Origin: an uncultured Tenacibaculum sp.
Lineage (GTDB): Bacteria > Bacteroidota > Bacteroidia > Flavobacteriales > Flavobacteriaceae
Assembly: GCF_947498805.1 (NCBI RefSeq)
Contig: NZ_CANMLT010000002.1
Coordinates: forward strand, 186,001-250,000
Length of the DNA stretch: 64,000 nucleotides
Direction of reading: 5' to 3'
Shown here: positions 24,554-34,674 of the stretch, one piece after another
How the letters are laid out: the number at the start of each line of letters is the position of its first letter
Position numbering within the stretch: position 1 is the first letter of the stretch
Position numbers and translations under genes: made by a program
The notes under the pieces: generated by a model
What the model was told of the DNA's origin: nothing
The model's database searches: none
Seen by the model: the letters and a program-made list of their open reading frames with translations, nothing else

Positions 24554-27500
24554 TTAGTTTTTACTACGTTTTAATAAAAATTCTTCTCGTAAACTATACA
24601 ATACAGGTACTATAAAATACGAAGTAATGTCTATAATCATTCCTCCAAAAGCAGGAATTGCCATCGGAATCATAATATCACTTCCTCTTCCAGAAGAGGT
24701 TAATACTGGTAACAAAGCCAAAATAGTAGTGGCTGTGGTCATTAAACAGGCTCTAATTCGTTTATTTCCCCCGTGTAATGCAGCAGCTCTAATTGCTTCA
24801 ACAGTAGCAGGCTTTTCTTTGTCAAAGGTTTGCTTCAAATAAGTAGCCATTACTACCCCATCATCCGTAGCAATACCGAATAAGGCTATAAAACCAACCC
24901 ATACCGCTACACTTAAATTAATAGGATACATTTGGAATAATTCCCTTAGATTTTTGCCAAATACGCTGAAATTCAAGAACCAATCTTGTCCGTATAACCA
25001 CATCATAATAAATCCTCCAGCAAAAGCTACTGCAATTCCTGTAAATACCATTAATGAGGTTGAAATAGATCGAAACTGAAAATAAAGTATTAAGAATATA
25101 ATTAATAATGCCAACGGAACTACAACAGCTAAGGTTTTTTCAGCTCTTATTTGGTTTTCATAAGTTCCTGTAAACTGATACGAGATTCCCTTTGGAACCT
25201 CTAATTCTCCTGAACTGATTTTTTGTTGAATGGCATCTTGCGCTTTTTCTACTACCGCTACTTCCGCGAAATCAGATTGCTTGTCAAATAATACATATCC
25301 TATTAGGAACGTATCTTCACTTTTAATTACTTGCGCTCCTTGTTCATATCGAATAGAAGCCAATTCACTTAAAGGAACATAATTACCTTTTGAAATAGGA
25401 ATGTAAATGTTTTGTAAATCTGTAGGATTGGAACGTAACTCTCTTGGATAGCGTACACGTATTCCATAACGTTCTCTTCCTTCAACGGTTTGTGTTATTT
25501 GCATTCCTCCAACAGCTACTTTTAGCTCGTTTTGAACTGTTTGAATTGAGATTCCATAACGTGCTAATTGTTCTCTATTGATATCAATTAACAAATAGGG
25601 TTTTCCAACAATTCTATCTGCAAAAACAGCTTCTTTTTTAACACCTTCAACTTCTTTTAAAATACTTTCTAATTGAATTCCAAAAGCTTCAATTTGTTCT
25701 AGATTTTGTCCTTTTACTTTAATTCCCATAGGTGCCCTCATTCCTGTTTGCAACATCACTAAACGGGTTTCAATAGGTTGTAACTTAGGAGCAGAAGTAA
25801 CTCCAGGTAATTTCGTTACTCTTACAATTTCATTCCAAATATCATCAGGAGACTGTACATTAGGTCTCCAATTTCTATAAAATTCACCATCTTCATCCTC
25901 AATAAGTTCTTTGGAAGTTACCTCATAAAAAGGCGTATTGGTAGTTTTATCTGTAGTATTTGGGTTTGCTACCGTCTTACCATTTTTTAATAGAAATATT
26001 CCTTCTTCATTTACTCTAAATCGTTGACGTTCTCCATTTTTATTTAACAAATATTCTGGCTTGTATAATATTACGTTTTCATACATAGACATCGGAGCTG
26101 GATCTAAAGCCGACTCTACTCTACCCGCTTTTCCTACAACTGTTTTTATCTCAGGAATATTGGCCACAGCCATATCCAGTTGTTGCAGTACACGTTTGTT
26201 TTCTGCTACTCCAGAATGTGGCATGGACGTAGGCATTAATAAAAAAGAACCTTCATTTAAAGAAGGCATAAATTCTTTGCCTGTATTCTTAAATATTAAA
26301 AAACCGCACACCAATACCGTTATAGGTATGGTGAAAAACAATAGTTTGTTTTGCAGCGCCCATTGTAATATTTGACTATAATATCTTTGGAAAACAGTAA
26401 AGAAGCCCAATAATCCGAAGCATATAACCGCTACAAAGATGATGTTTAGCAAAATGCTTTTATCTACTCCTAAAGGTCTCCAATAGGTTGCTAATAAGCC
26501 TACAATGGCCATTGTAGAGATAACAATATTTATAAGGTTTCCTCTTTCAAATGTTATTTTCTCAAATTGAATTAAGAACCCAACTATACCGAAACCTATT
26601 AGGATCAATCCTAAAGAGTTTCCATAGACAATCCCCACAATTCCTGCTAAAATTAGTAGTGTATTTACCACATATTTTAGCTTTATTGTACTTCTTTTCT
26701 TTTTGAAAATAAGAGCCGCAAATGGCGGTATAATAAATAACGCTACAATAATTGCTGCGATTAAAGCAAAAGTTTTGGTAAAGGCTAAAGGACGGAATAA
26801 CTTCCCTTCTGCACCAATCATGGTAAACACAGGTATAAAACTTATAACGGTTGTTAATACTGCTGTAATAATGGCTCCAGATACTTCTGAAGTAGCATTG
26901 TATACAATGGTATTAATATTCAGTTTTTCTTTATTTACTTCAAGATGTCTAATGATATTTTCAGCTAAAATGACGCCGACATCCACCATGGTACCTATAG
27001 CAATGGCAATTCCAGATAAAGCTACAATATTGGCATCTACACCAAAAGCTTTCATGGCTACAAATACCATTAAAACAGCTACCGGTAATAATCCAGAAAT
27101 AAGCACAGAAGCTCGTAGATTGAATACCATTACAATAATTACCAAAATGGTAATCAAAATCTCTAAGGTTAATGCCTCATTAAGGGTATGTAATGTTTCT
27201 TGAATCAACTCAGTTCTATCATAAAAAGGAACAATGGTTAATTGTGAAGTTCTTCCATCTTTAAGTACTTTACTTGGTAATCCAGTACTTAACTCATTGA
27301 TTTTATCTTTTACATTGTTGATTACTTTTAAAGGATTTGCTCCATAACGTGAAACTACTACACCACCTACTACTTCTGCTCCTTCTTTATCTAATATTCC
27401 TCTTCGAGCTTTTGCTCCTAAAGAAATATTGGCTATATCTTTGACTCTGAGAGAAGTGTAATCTTTAGAGGATATTACAGCATTTTCTATATCGGCTATT

Positions 27501-28270
27501 CCTTTGATATACCCCAAACCTCTTACCAAGTATTCTGCTTGGTTAATTTCTATAGTTTGAGCCCCTATATCTTGATTACTTAATTTAACCGCTTTTACTA
27601 CCTCTTGCAAGCTAATATTATACTGACGTAATAATTCGGGTTTTACATCAATTTGATATTCTTGAACATATCCTCCAATAGAAGCTACTTCTGATACTCC
27701 ACTTGCAGAAGAAAGTGCATATTTCACATAATAATCTTGAATGCTTCTTAGTTCATGTAAATCCCAGCCTCCGGTGACGTTTCCTTCTGCATCACGTCCT
27801 TCTAGAGTATACCAAAAAATCTGTCCCAATCCAGTAGCATCTGGACCTATAGATGGACTTACCCCTTCTGGTAATAAGTTATTTGGTAATGAATTTAATT
27901 TTTCAAGTATACGCGACCTACTCCAGTAAAAATCAATATTCTCTTCAAAAATGATGTATATACTAGAGAATCCAAACATTGAAGAACTACGAATAGTTTT
28001 TACTCCAGAAATACCCAATAAAGAAGTAGTTAATGGATAAGTAATTTGGTCTTCTATGTCTTGTGGAGAGCGACCATCCCATTTTGTAAAAACGATTTGT
28101 TGATTTTCTCCAATATCAGGAATAGCATCTACAGCAACTGGATTATTGGGTAATAAACCTGTATTCCAGTTAAATGGAGCTGTTACAATTCCCCAACCAA
28201 TAAAAAGTAGTAGTAATAAAATAGCTACTAACTTATTTTCTATTAAAAACTTAATGCTTTTATTTAGCAT
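24554..28270 (-). CDS. cusA: CusA/CzcA-type heavy-metal RND transporter
   Basis: A 1238-residue heavy-metal-efflux RND pump. It starts with the usual KSIKFLIENKLVAILLLLLFIGWG helix and has the periplasmic porter domains (FTKWDGRSPQDIEDQITYPL). Its TM4 proton-relay block is VALSGIAIAIGTMVDVGVILAENIIRHLE. It ends RACLMTTATTILALLPVLTSSGRGSDIMIPMAIPAFGGM. It is longer than the ~1040-residue enteric CusA. The extra length is inserted after TM6 as additional membrane helices (about 525-640) and as a periplasmic insertion near 745-800, as in other Bacteroidota pumps. First gene of the core operon. Confidence 0.93.
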   Translation of the reverse strand: MLNKSIKFLIENKLVAILLLLLFIGWGIVTAPFNWNTGLLPNNPVAVDAIPDIGENQQIVFTKWDGRSPQDIEDQITYPLTTSLLGISGVKTIRSSSMFGFSSIYIIFEENIDFYWSRSRILEKLNSLPNNLLPEGVSPSIGPDATGLGQIFWYTLEGRDAEGNVTGGWDLHELRSIQDYYVKYALSSASGVSEVASIGGYVQEYQIDVKPELLRQYNISLQEVVKAVKLSNQDIGAQTIEINQAEYLVRGLGYIKGIADIENAVISSKDYTSLRVKDIANISLGAKARRGILDKEGAEVVGGVVVSRYGANPLKVINNVKDKINELSTGLPSKVLKDGRTSQLTIVPFYDRTELIQETLHTLNEALTLEILITILVIIVMVFNLRASVLISGLLPVAVLMVFVAMKAFGVDANIVALSGIAIAIGTMVDVGVILAENIIRHLEVNKEKLNINTIVYNATSEVSGAIITAVLTTVISFIPVFTMIGAEGKLFRPLAFTKTFALIAAIIVALFIIPPFAALIFKKKRSTIKLKYVVNTLLILAGIVGIVYGNSLGLILIGFGIVGFLIQFEKITFERGNLINIVISTMAIVGLLATYWRPLGVDKSILLNIIFVAVICFGLLGFFTVFQRYYSQILQWALQNKLLFFTIPITVLVCGFLIFKNTGKEFMPSLNEGSFLLMPTSMPHSGVAENKRVLQQLDMAVANIPEIKTVVGKAGRVESALDPAPMSMYENVILYKPEYLLNKNGERQRFRVNEEGIFLLKNGKTVANPNTTDKTTNTPFYEVTSKELIEDEDGEFYRNWRPNVQSPDDIWNEIVRVTKLPGVTSAPKLQPIETRLVMLQTGMRAPMGIKVKGQNLEQIEAFGIQLESILKEVEGVKKEAVFADRIVGKPYLLIDINREQLARYGISIQTVQNELKVAVGGMQITQTVEGRERYGIRVRYPRELRSNPTDLQNIYIPISKGNYVPLSELASIRYEQGAQVIKSEDTFLIGYVLFDKQSDFAEVAVVEKAQDAIQQKISSGELEVPKGISYQFTGTYENQIRAEKTLAVVVPLALLIIFLILYFQFRSISTSLMVFTGIAVAFAGGFIMMWLYGQDWFLNFSVFGKNLRELFQMYPINLSVAVWVGFIALFGIATDDGVVMATYLKQTFDKEKPATVEAIRAAALHGGNKRIRACLMTTATTILALLPVLTSSGRGSDIMIPMAIPAFGGMIIDITSYFIVPVLYSLREEFLLKRSKN

Positions 28271-28370
28271 ATAAATACGTTTTAAACAATTAAACTTAGG
28301 TGAATAAACACCAGCTATGAAAGCCTATAAATAGAATTTATAAGCCTTACCTGTTTTTATTGTTTAAAAA

Positions 28371-28790
28371 TCATATCAAATATACCTCGTCAAGAACTTG
28401 TATGTCTTTAACGATAAGCGGAGGTGCATAATCTTTAAAAGGTACTACCTTATCATGTAAGGTATTGAAAAGATTAAGGTATGAGTAGTAAAATGAAGTT
28501 ACGAATAATTGTTGTTCAAAAGACAATGAATCAAAAGATGATTTCTTTAAAGTATCTTGCCCTTCGATAAAATCAATTTTATCATTACAACAATTCTTCT
28601 TTGAAATAGAACACCCATCTAAAGTGGCCATATTTTCCATTTCCATTCCGCAAGATTTTGCTTTACCAAAATAGCTTACTTCTACTAGATTGTCACCACA
28701 AAAATGACTACTAATAGTAAATGACATTGTAGAAAGTAATACTACAAAAGCCATTGTAATTGCCACTATTTTATTGAAAACTTTTTTCAT
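28371..28790 (-). CDS. HYC_CC_PP family exported protein
   Basis: A 139-residue exported protein starting at ATG 28790; the track adds four residues from a TTG at 28802. After a signal peptide it shows SSHFCGDNLVEVSYFGKAKSCGMEM, a CxxxxNCCND pair and a C-terminal YAPPLIV. This is the His-x-Cys / Cys-Cys / Pro-Pro pattern that gives this family its name. The family is found beside copper-resistance genes in Bacteroidota and is presumed metal-binding. It lies 100 bp upstream of cusA on the same strand and probably shares the transcript. Confidence 0.82.
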   Translation of the reverse strand: MKKVFNKIVAITMAFVVLLSTMSFTISSHFCGDNLVEVSYFGKAKSCGMEMENMATLDGCSISKKNCCNDKIDFIEGQDTLKKSSFDSLSFEQQLFVTSFYYSYLNLFNTLHDKVVPFKDYAPPLIVKDIQVLDEVYLI

Positions 28791-28917
28791 CTTACAATGC
28801 AAAGTTACAAAAAATTCAAAACCAAAATATTAAAGAAACTATAAAGCTTCTTTTAACTCTTTATATAATTACAGAACTTTAAGGAATAATAAGCTTAGAA
28901 GTACTTATTTTGTTTTT

Positions 28918-28976
28918 AGCAGTTTAAACAACAAAGCTCAATACATATGTAACATGCATCGAGCCTTGAAACTGCT
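28918..28976 (-). other. long hairpin at the end of the racemase operon
   Basis: Minus-strand RNA pairs AGCAGUUU/AAACUGCU outside and AAGGCUC/GAGCUUU inside, with one G-U pair that exists only in this orientation. It lies 19 bp after the racemase stop codon. There is no clean U-run after it, so it may be a 3'-end stabiliser or weak terminator. Confidence 0.4.
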
Positions 28977-28994
28977 TACTAACTAATACAAATA

Positions 28995-30527
28995 TTAAAT
29001 TTTTTCCTCTGCCGACAAGTGTTTTGTTTTGTGGTTTTCTTGATTGAATGTATTCATTAGTTGATATACATATGGGATCTGTTTTTGAAAACGTGTTAAA
29101 ATATCATACGAAATATTCTTTCTACTAAAAGGAACTACTTTTACATATTCTTGAATTTGATCAGCATTTCTTCCGTATTTGTATTCATAAGGAAAACGAC
29201 CTGTTTCATCTATTATATTTCTCGGATTATTTTTGTTTGCAACACTTATATAAAACTCACTATCTTTTATATTCCCAGCAGGGTTAAATAGTTTTTCTTG
29301 TTTTAAATACTCATGAAGTTCTTTAGCAGTGTCAACAGCCGGATCTATTAATTGTACATTTTCTACCATAAAATTGCGGTACAAATATGCTCCTTCTTTG
29401 TTCTTATAATTGAACAACTCTTTTAAAATGTCTTTGATTTCATCTGTCATATATGGATAATGAGTGCACCCCAAAATGATAGATTTTAATTTATTTTTAG
29501 TTTTTGACAGCCTTATTTGTTCTAATAAAGATACTAAGTGATAACGCACATAATTTTTAGCATCATTGATTTGAAGAATAGAACAATCGTCTGTTTTTTC
29601 ACTATCACATAAAATTTTACTGTCTTTAAAATCAAAATTGTATACATCAAAGAGTGTTTTATCAATCTTCACTTCTCCGTCTAAACTTGGTCCTTTATAG
29701 TCTTTCCTTGGTTTTTTAAGGTTTTTATTAAAATAATTCGGGTCTTCATCTACAGCTTCAGCTATTCCAAGGCCTCCTTGGGAAAACACTTCAATATTAC
29801 CGGTATATCCCAATTTATCTTTCATTTTTAAAATGGTGTTTTTATAACCTTTAGAGGCTATAGTTCCCACAGTTGCTAAAACACCAATAATGGCATCTTC
29901 ATTTGTGTCAATACTAGCTAAAGTTCCTCTAACTCCTGCATCAATAACTCCAATAACTTTAAGGTTTGAATTCGCCTTTTTAAGAAAATCTTCAATATAT
30001 TCTTTTCCATATGCTGTGGCTGTATTACAAGCAATTACCAGTGCTTTTACCGGTTTTTTATCCGTTTTTAAGGTTGTGGTATTTGCTTCTAAATAGTATT
30101 TATTACTCATTAAAAACTGTGCATCTTTAATAATATGCTCTTTTAGTAAATCTATTTTTCCTTCTTTAGAATAATTCCCGTAAGGCATATTTGCTTGATC
30201 TCCTAGATAAATAAAAGACTCTTTATTAAAATCTAAAGCTCCATCACTTCCTTTTTCATGAGAGTTATTCTGATTTTCATCATAATTTATTATTGCTTTT
30301 AGCACTGTTAACCCTCCTGTTCCTGAATCAAATACTCCAATGGGTAAAGATTTATCTGAACTCGGATAATTAGCCATGTCTATATGATAAAAATTGCTTT
30401 TATCATTGATAATTATGCTGACTATATTATCATTTTTAACAACTGCTTTTGTATTCGTTTTCTGTTTACAATTCGATAGAGAAAGTATTAGAAAACCTAT
30501 AAACGGTAGTATATATTTATTGTTCAT
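28995..30527 (-). CDS. lipoprotein of the Asp/Glu racemase family
   Basis: A 510-residue protein with lipobox LSLSNC|KQK, so it should sit in the envelope, fused to a glutamate-racemase-like core. It has PIGVFDSGTGGLTVLKA, YLGDQANMPYG, the first catalytic cysteine in VIACNTATAYG and the second in ILGCTHYPYM. Both cysteines are kept, so racemase activity on an acidic or related amino acid is plausible. It is almost twice the length of cytoplasmic MurI (about 265 aa), with insertions around 255-300 and a C-terminal extension (about 400-510). Being exported, it cannot be the cell-wall MurI. It is the last gene of the M14-SusCD operon. Confidence 0.83.
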   Translation of the reverse strand: MNNKYILPFIGFLILSLSNCKQKTNTKAVVKNDNIVSIIINDKSNFYHIDMANYPSSDKSLPIGVFDSGTGGLTVLKAIINYDENQNNSHEKGSDGALDFNKESFIYLGDQANMPYGNYSKEGKIDLLKEHIIKDAQFLMSNKYYLEANTTTLKTDKKPVKALVIACNTATAYGKEYIEDFLKKANSNLKVIGVIDAGVRGTLASIDTNEDAIIGVLATVGTIASKGYKNTILKMKDKLGYTGNIEVFSQGGLGIAEAVDEDPNYFNKNLKKPRKDYKGPSLDGEVKIDKTLFDVYNFDFKDSKILCDSEKTDDCSILQINDAKNYVRYHLVSLLEQIRLSKTKNKLKSIILGCTHYPYMTDEIKDILKELFNYKNKEGAYLYRNFMVENVQLIDPAVDTAKELHEYLKQEKLFNPAGNIKDSEFYISVANKNNPRNIIDETGRFPYEYKYGRNADQIQEYVKVVPFSRKNISYDILTRFQKQIPYVYQLMNTFNQENHKTKHLSAEEKI

Positions 30528-30601
30528 TTTTCTTAATTTTGGGATGTAGTTTTCCTAAACCATAAGAAGTTATGGTTCTAATTACTTGTATGTGAATGGG
30601 T

Positions 30602-32155
30602 TTATTTTCTTAAGACTTTTCCGTGTAATTGGTTCGTAAACTGTCCTTTGTCTATAGCCAGCTTTCCATTAATGATGCTATATTCTAAACCTTCTGAGAG
30701 TTGAAATGCATCTGTAAAATCGGCTATATCTTTAAAGGTTTCTGGATTGAAAATGATAATGTCCGCAAAATTTCCTTTTTGTAAACTTCCACGATTCTTA
30801 ATATTTAAAATTCTAGCTGTTTTTGAGGTACTATTATTAATAAACCTAGGTAAGTCTATTATTCTATCTTGCTTTACATATTTGTTATATTTTCTAGGAA
30901 ATGAACCATATTTACGAGGGTGTCCAGTGTTCCCATCTGAACCCGTAACTACCCAATCTTGTTGCATAAAATGATGAATATCTTTAGGGTTCATATTAAA
31001 AGAAGCCACACGAACATACCCAGTTTTCAAAACAGAAAATACAGCTTCCTCAGGTGTTTCGTTTAGCATCTTTGAAATTTCCAACAAATTTTTCCCAACA
31101 AACTTTGAGTTTTCGCACTTCACAATTAATAGTTTATCTGGTCCTCCTCTACGTGTTATATTCTTTTTGGTATCAGCTAAAATCTTTGACTTTAATAGTG
31201 GGTCAGCATAACGAATCATTAATGAATCTTTTCCTCCGCTTTCTGCCCAACGTGGTGCTACTGCCGATTTTAATCCTGTTGCAGAAGCATCATATGGATA
31301 CTGATTAGCCGTTATCTTAATTCCTTCTTTTTGAGCTTTTTCAATAGCTTTAATAATTTCTTTACTTTGATACCAAACATCCACTCCTAAACATTTTATA
31401 TGTGAAATATGAATAGGTAGTTTTGCTTGACGACCAATTTCTATGGCTTCCTCAATGGCAGGAATTAAACCTACAGTATATGAACTTTCATCACGTAAAT
31501 GTGTATCATAAATTCCATTATTTTGAGCTACAATTTTTGCCAACGCAATAACTTCATCGGTATTTGAATAGCTTCCTGGAGCATAAAACAGCCCTGTGGA
31601 AATGCCAAAAGCACCAGCTTTCATTTCTTGTGCTATCAATTCCTGCATTTTAGCAATCTCTTTAGTAGAAGCTTTTCTATTACTCTTTCCCATTACTTGT
31701 TTTCTAATGGTTCCATGTCCTACTAAAGGAACTGCATTTGTACCAATTCCATGGGTACTATACAAATCAATATATTTTGAAGTTGGATAAAAACTATCAC
31801 CATCATTTCCTACAACGACAGTAGTAATTCCTTGAAACAAAAAAGGTTTATTATGCGCATTATCAGCTACATTAAGATCACGATCTGCATGGGTATGTGG
31901 GTCTATAAATCCAGGACAGACTACTAATCCTGTAGCATCAATTGTTCTTTGCGCATTGATAATAGCGTCTTTTTGGTTTCCTATAAAGACAATTGTATCA
32001 TTTTTTAAAGCTATGATATGATTGCTTGCTATTGTATCAACTCCATTATAAACTGTACCATTTTTGATTAATATATCTGCTTCAAGTCTCTTCTTTGAGC
32101 ATGAAGAAAAAAGCATAACAGCAATAAATACAGAAATATAAATTTTATAATTCAT
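30602..32155 (-). CDS. N-acyl-D-amino-acid deacylase (D-aminoacylase), lipoprotein
   Basis: An amidohydrolase-family enzyme of 517 residues starting at ATG 32155. The track's TTG at 32191 overlaps the upstream gene and hides the lipobox VMLFSSC|SKK. It shows the metal-site VCPGFIDPHTHADRD, the D-aminoacylase block GAFGISTGLFYAPGSYSNTDEV, HLRDESS, PIHISHIKCLG and VVTGSDG. The reaction is hydrolysis of N-acyl-D-amino acids (or similar N-acyl groups) to free D-amino acids. It lies 10 bp after the dehydrogenase and 74 bp before the racemase, which could convert the released D-amino acid to the L form. Confidence 0.88.
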   Translation of the reverse strand: MNYKIYISVFIAVMLFSSCSKKRLEADILIKNGTVYNGVDTIASNHIIALKNDTIVFIGNQKDAIINAQRTIDATGLVVCPGFIDPHTHADRDLNVADNAHNKPFLFQGITTVVVGNDGDSFYPTSKYIDLYSTHGIGTNAVPLVGHGTIRKQVMGKSNRKASTKEIAKMQELIAQEMKAGAFGISTGLFYAPGSYSNTDEVIALAKIVAQNNGIYDTHLRDESSYTVGLIPAIEEAIEIGRQAKLPIHISHIKCLGVDVWYQSKEIIKAIEKAQKEGIKITANQYPYDASATGLKSAVAPRWAESGGKDSLMIRYADPLLKSKILADTKKNITRRGGPDKLLIVKCENSKFVGKNLLEISKMLNETPEEAVFSVLKTGYVRVASFNMNPKDIHHFMQQDWVVTGSDGNTGHPRKYGSFPRKYNKYVKQDRIIDLPRFINNSTSKTARILNIKNRGSLQKGNFADIIIFNPETFKDIADFTDAFQLSEGLEYSIINGKLAIDKGQFTNQLHGKVLRK

Positions 32156-32165
32156 AATGTTTAAG

Positions 32166-33173
32166 TTAATTGATAAAACCAGGAACAGCAACTGTGGCCA
32201 TTGTTTGTAAACCTGCAGGAGCTTTTAAAATACTATTGATACAGTTAATTGTAATTGCACAAGTTGCAATATCTCCGTTAATTCCTCCTTCAATTTCTGA
32301 AGAAAAATTGGGAACTCCTTTTATGGTAACTTTATCAAAAGATTTTGGCTCTCCAATAGCTGCTTTAAAATGCATTTTTATTTTACATTCATCATCTTTA
32401 TAACCATAAGCAATTTGCTCTACACCTCGTGCATCTCCCTTTTTTACTTTAATTACTTCAGAAGCGACTTCAGATTCTGCAATTACTGGGTTTAAACTTT
32501 CAGTAACTTCGTCTAGTTCTAATCCTATAGAATTTGCGAGTAAATAGACAGATTCTTGTAAACCTACATGGCGTAATTCTCCTGTAGCTTCTTTCTTTCT
32601 AAAGGCATCAATAGCTAACCCTGCTCCTATTTTTTGCTGAAATGGGGCACGTCTAGGTGTAGCATCCTGTACTCTTTCAACAAATATATAAGAAACATCT
32701 TTAGATATGGATGTAAATACTGTAGGAAGATAATCCATTAAAAACCCTGGATTTACACCTGTTCCTAGACAAGCGATATTATTTTCTTTACAAATAGTAT
32801 CAAGTTCTTTACTTAATTGAGGTTGTAGCTTCCATGGGAATGATAGCTCTTCACATGTAGAAATAACAGGTATTCCAAATTTAGCAACTTCTTTTACCTG
32901 AGGAATTAGCTTTTCTAAACTAGATACCGTAGTAATGATAGCTACATCTGGTTTTTTATTTTGTTTATTGACCACCTCTTCTACAGATGAAGATATAGTT
33001 ACATCGGTAGGCAAATCTTTGTCCAATTCAGAAAGTAACTTACCTTTTAAAGTCGGGTTTATATCTACAGCAGCTATCGTTTTAACTGTTTTCTTTTGAG
33101 CGATATACTTCCCTACTTGTATCCCTAAAGGTCCATAACCTATTTGTAAAACATTAATCATATTTTTAGTCAT
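32166..33173 (-). CDS. DapB-like NAD(P)-dependent amine dehydrogenase
   Basis: A 335-residue protein with an N-terminal Rossmann fold (VLQIGYGPLGIQVGKYIAQK, AAVDINPTLKGK) and a catalytic domain (CLGTGVNPGFLMDYLPTVFTS, RVQDATPRRAPFQQKIGAGL) like 2,4-diaminopentanoate dehydrogenase and dihydrodipicolinate reductase. These enzymes reduce imines or oxidatively deaminate diamino acids. A role on diaminopimelate-, ornithine- or opine-like substrates fits the D-amino-acid operon but is inferred. No signal peptide, so it is cytoplasmic, unlike its lipoprotein neighbours. ATG 33161 (MINVLQ) is an alternative start. Confidence 0.78.
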   Translation of the reverse strand: MTKNMINVLQIGYGPLGIQVGKYIAQKKTVKTIAAVDINPTLKGKLLSELDKDLPTDVTISSSVEEVVNKQNKKPDVAIITTVSSLEKLIPQVKEVAKFGIPVISTCEELSFPWKLQPQLSKELDTICKENNIACLGTGVNPGFLMDYLPTVFTSISKDVSYIFVERVQDATPRRAPFQQKIGAGLAIDAFRKKEATGELRHVGLQESVYLLANSIGLELDEVTESLNPVIAESEVASEVIKVKKGDARGVEQIAYGYKDDECKIKMHFKAAIGEPKSFDKVTIKGVPNFSSEIEGGINGDIATCAITINCINSILKAPAGLQTMATVAVPGFIN

Positions 33174-33236
33174 TCTTTGAAAAGAGGCTGGTTAAGAAAA
33201 TTAAACAACCTCTTTAACATTAAAACAAAGTTTATT

Positions 33237-34670
33237 TTATTGATTTACTTCAGTAACTGAATAAATATCGATATTACTTGGTGTATTTGAATTCGCGTTA
33301 ATTGCATTTTGAGAATAAGGAAACCTTTCTGGATGCTGTGTAACTGAATTATTATTTAAAGGAAAAGGAACGGCAATATCTGAATCTGATTTACGAAGCC
33401 TCCTAGCATCGTTAAAAGGAATAAATGTACCAAACCCTGTTACATATCGTTCTTCTATTATTTCTCTTAATAAAGCTCTTGTAGCATCAATACCATCGGC
33501 GTTCTCAATACCTCCATTATTAAAATCGGCAGTAACATAATCATCATATAGTAATATATCTGAAGAACTAACCTTATCAAATAATACTCCCGAAGCTGTT
33601 AACTGTCTCACCTGATTTAAATAGTTCAATCCTGTATTGAAATCTACTGTTCTTGCCCCTGTTTCTGCAAGAATCAATAAGTTTTCTTGATAAGAAACTA
33701 AATACATGTGTGTTAACTCACCAGTTATTCTTTTGGTAGTACCACTTCTATGCCTAGTATCTGCATAATACTTGTTTCTTGCTTCTTCATTAGTTTTTGC
33801 ATTGTTTCTATTATAACTAGCTGTTGTACCCAATAAACCTGCACTATAGTTATCTCTATTGGTCGTCATATATCCAGCTCTTCCTAGCATAAATCTATAC
33901 AACAAATTCTCTGCTCCGGTGTCTCTCGATGGTGGTACAAATTTCATTGTATTATCATTTGAAGAAATTCCATTTAAAGCTGCATTATAAGCCAGTGCAT
34001 ATTGCTTTGTTTGTAGATAATACCTTGCTTTTAAGGTATAAGCAACCTGAACCCATTTTGTAGGATCTCCTTGAAAGAATATGTCTTCATCAAGTGTTGT
34101 ACCTACTCCTGATGTAGTTAGTTCAGTTATAGCTTCATCTAATCTTAATTGTAATCTAGCATAAACGTCACTTTGCTTGTCGAATTTTGGATCATATTGC
34201 GGGTTGTCTTGATTTGTGATAGCATCACTATACGGTATATCTCCCCAAATAGAGGTTGCGGTACCAACGGCATGTGTTTCAATAATCTTACTTATACCTC
34301 CTATTAATAGCTGCCTTGATATAGGCTCTGTAGGAAGTGATTCCTCTATTAAAGAATTTTGTTTTAAAATACCGTTGTATAAATATCCCCATGCACTATC
34401 GCATTCTTCTGTTGAAATACTATAGTTATGAAGTGCATCATATAATAATATTTCGCCTTTGAATTGTCCTGACCACATTCCAGATATACGTTGTAAATGA
34501 CTAGAGTTAATTGCAATATCAGCCAGCATTGTTCCTTTTATCAACAAGTTAGCAGGTAAAGTAACATCTGTAGTTAAATTGTTTTTATTAAAGTTAATAT
34601 CTTCAAATGAACTATCACAAGAGAAAATCAACATTAATGAAATTATATAAAAAGAAAATTTAGTTCTCAT
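33237..34670 (-). CDS. SusD/RagB family nutrient-binding lipoprotein
   Basis: A 477-residue SusD-like protein: lipobox MLIFSC|DSS, TPR-type helices, the HAVGTATSIWGDIPYSDA segment typical of SusD-like proteins, and a C-terminal RLRKSDSDIAVPFPLN. It should form the surface lid over the SusC-type channel encoded 4 bp upstream. Because the operon encodes peptidases and D-amino-acid enzymes and no glycosidase, the cargo is probably peptide-like rather than glycan (inference). Confidence 0.92.
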   Translation of the reverse strand: MRTKFSFYIISLMLIFSCDSSFEDINFNKNNLTTDVTLPANLLIKGTMLADIAINSSHLQRISGMWSGQFKGEILLYDALHNYSISTEECDSAWGYLYNGILKQNSLIEESLPTEPISRQLLIGGISKIIETHAVGTATSIWGDIPYSDAITNQDNPQYDPKFDKQSDVYARLQLRLDEAITELTTSGVGTTLDEDIFFQGDPTKWVQVAYTLKARYYLQTKQYALAYNAALNGISSNDNTMKFVPPSRDTGAENLLYRFMLGRAGYMTTNRDNYSAGLLGTTASYNRNNAKTNEEARNKYYADTRHRSGTTKRITGELTHMYLVSYQENLLILAETGARTVDFNTGLNYLNQVRQLTASGVLFDKVSSSDILLYDDYVTADFNNGGIENADGIDATRALLREIIEERYVTGFGTFIPFNDARRLRKSDSDIAVPFPLNNNSVTQHPERFPYSQNAINANSNTPSNIDIYSVTEVNQ

Positions 34671-34674
34671 GATT

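Noticed and set aside
30602-32191. Start of the D-aminoacylase gene at 32191 (TTG)
   Set aside because: It overlaps the upstream coding region and places the lipoprotein signal 12 residues inward. ATG 32155 restores a normal signal peptide and a 10-bp intergenic gap.
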